Assembly (NCBI GenBank): GCA_964584315.1
Contig: CAZOZO010000060.1
Coordinates: forward strand, 1-14,913
Length of the DNA stretch: 14,913 bases
Direction of reading: 5' to 3'
Source of the DNA: CAXXOK01 sp964584315
GTDB lineage: Bacteria; Bacillota; Clostridia; Christensenellales; Aristaeellaceae
A program made the position numbers and the translations under genes. Below the pieces are notes generated by a model. It was not told the DNA's origin and did not search any database. It saw only the letters and a list, made by a program, of their open reading frames with translations. Shown one piece after another: positions 14,307 through 14,913 of the stretch. The stretch's first letter is position 1. Every line of letters begins with the position of its first letter.

Positions 14307-14913
14307 ATGAAAAAGGGGATCAAACTGCTGAGCCTGGCGCTTGCGCTCGGCATGCTGCTGTCACTGTTTACGGGGATTGCGGCGCTGGCCGAGGATCGCG
14401 TCACCATCACCTACTCCATGTGGGGCAACGACGAGGAGCTGCGCGTGCTCAACGAAGCCATCGCCAAGTTTGAGAGCGAGCAGGACAAGATCCACGTGGA
14501 AGCCATCCAGATCGACCGTGCGGACTACGTGGGCGCGCTGAACACCCGCGCCGCGGGCAACGACCTGCCCGACAGCGGCATCATGGCCGAGGACGCCGTG
14601 CTCATGTGGGCGTCGCAGGGCATGCTGGCGGACGCGAGCAACATGTATGCCGCGGACGAGCCCAAGCCGCTGGACAGCCTTGCCTTCACCTATCAGGGCA
14701 AGCCGGTCGGCTACTCCGTTGCCAACGAGATCCTGCTTACCTTCTACGACAAGAAAGCCTTCGCCGATGCCGGCGTGACCCCGCCGCCCGCCAGCGCCGA
14801 TGAGGCGTGGGACTGGGATACCTTCGTGGACGTGGCCAAGCAGATGACCATCGACGTGAACGGCAACAACGCCAAGTCGCCCGACTTTGACGTGAACAAC
14901 ATCAAGCGTTACG
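14307..14913 (+). CDS. Extracellular sugar-binding protein of an ABC importer (partial, cut by window end)
   Basis: The first 202 residues are visible. GGGAGG (14294-14299) lies seven bases before the ATG. A signal peptide (MKKGIKLLSLALALGMLLSLFTGIAALA) ends about residue 28; it has no Cys, so this is not a classic lipoprotein. The mature start EDRVTITYSMWGNDEELRVLNEAIAKFE is typical of family-1 sugar-binding proteins (IxxWxxxxExxxxxxxxxxFE). It continues with RADYVGALNTRAAGNDLPDSGIM, DAVLMWASQGMLAD and LLTFYDKKAFADAGVTPPP, all common in that family. It would bind oligosaccharides outside the cell and hand them to a membrane transporter encoded beyond the window. Its position behind the GH127 gene suggests arabino-oligosaccharides. 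It may be read from the GH127 promoter, past the palindrome, or from a promoter of its own. Confidence 0.9.
   Translation, partial: MKKGIKLLSLALALGMLLSLFTGIAALAEDRVTITYSMWGNDEELRVLNEAIAKFESEQDKIHVEAIQIDRADYVGALNTRAAGNDLPDSGIMAEDAVLMWASQGMLADASNMYAADEPKPLDSLAFTYQGKPVGYSVANEILLTFYDKKAFADAGVTPPPASADEAWDWDTFVDVAKQMTIDVNGNNAKSPDFDVNNIKRY

Overview
The window looks like chromosome of a high-GC member of the Bacillota, probably a gut-type clostridium. Most genes have strong GGAGG ribosome sites, consensus sigma-70-type promoters, N-terminal signal peptides and families typical of clostridia (DUF2871, bacterial SH3 proteins, LacI/ABC sugar loci). The genus cannot be read from the sequence alone.

Left part (1-2403). 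The window opens inside a tRNA-Asn gene followed by a terminator hairpin. Behind it lies an AT-richer stretch that differs clearly from the GC-rich rest of the window. It holds a frameshifted C-terminal remnant of an IS481-type transposase and one intact gene for an exported, GH5-like glycosidase. The stretch ends at a second, diverged copy of the tRNA 3' end plus terminator (62-114 matches 2351-2403). This reads as an acquired island at a tRNA gene, although no integrase gene remains.

Middle part (2404-10508). In order: an exported SH3-domain protein (minus strand); two neighbouring plus-strand genes for a membrane protein and a secreted protein that share an unusual doubled DnaJ-type zinc motif (C-x2-C-x-G-x-G-x-C-x2-C-x-G-x-G, once plus a degenerate copy in the first, four times in the second); a membrane acyltransferase; a DUF2871 membrane protein overlapping a second small membrane protein; a translationally coupled ABC-2 exporter (ATPase plus permease); and, on the minus strand, a small SpoIIAA/STAS-like protein.

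Right part (10653-14913). This is a carbohydrate locus. A LacI-family repressor diverges from a GH127 beta-L-arabinofuranosidase that keeps the full Glu/Cys/Cys/Cys catalytic zinc site. Next comes the start of an extracellular sugar-binding protein of an ABC importer, cut by the window end. Both divergent promoters are near-consensus. Three copies of TGAATCGATTA, a LacI-type site with a central CG, lie just downstream of them, giving a readable model: the repressor controls itself and the arabinoside genes. Between the glycosidase and the binding-protein gene sits a 159-bp, near-symmetrical inverted repeat that looks like a mobile or repetitive palindromic element.

The points most worth following are the doubled-zinc-motif gene pair, the 159-bp palindrome, the GH5-like enzyme with a replaced active-site Asn and an inserted beta-rich segment, and the three-operator LacI switch.
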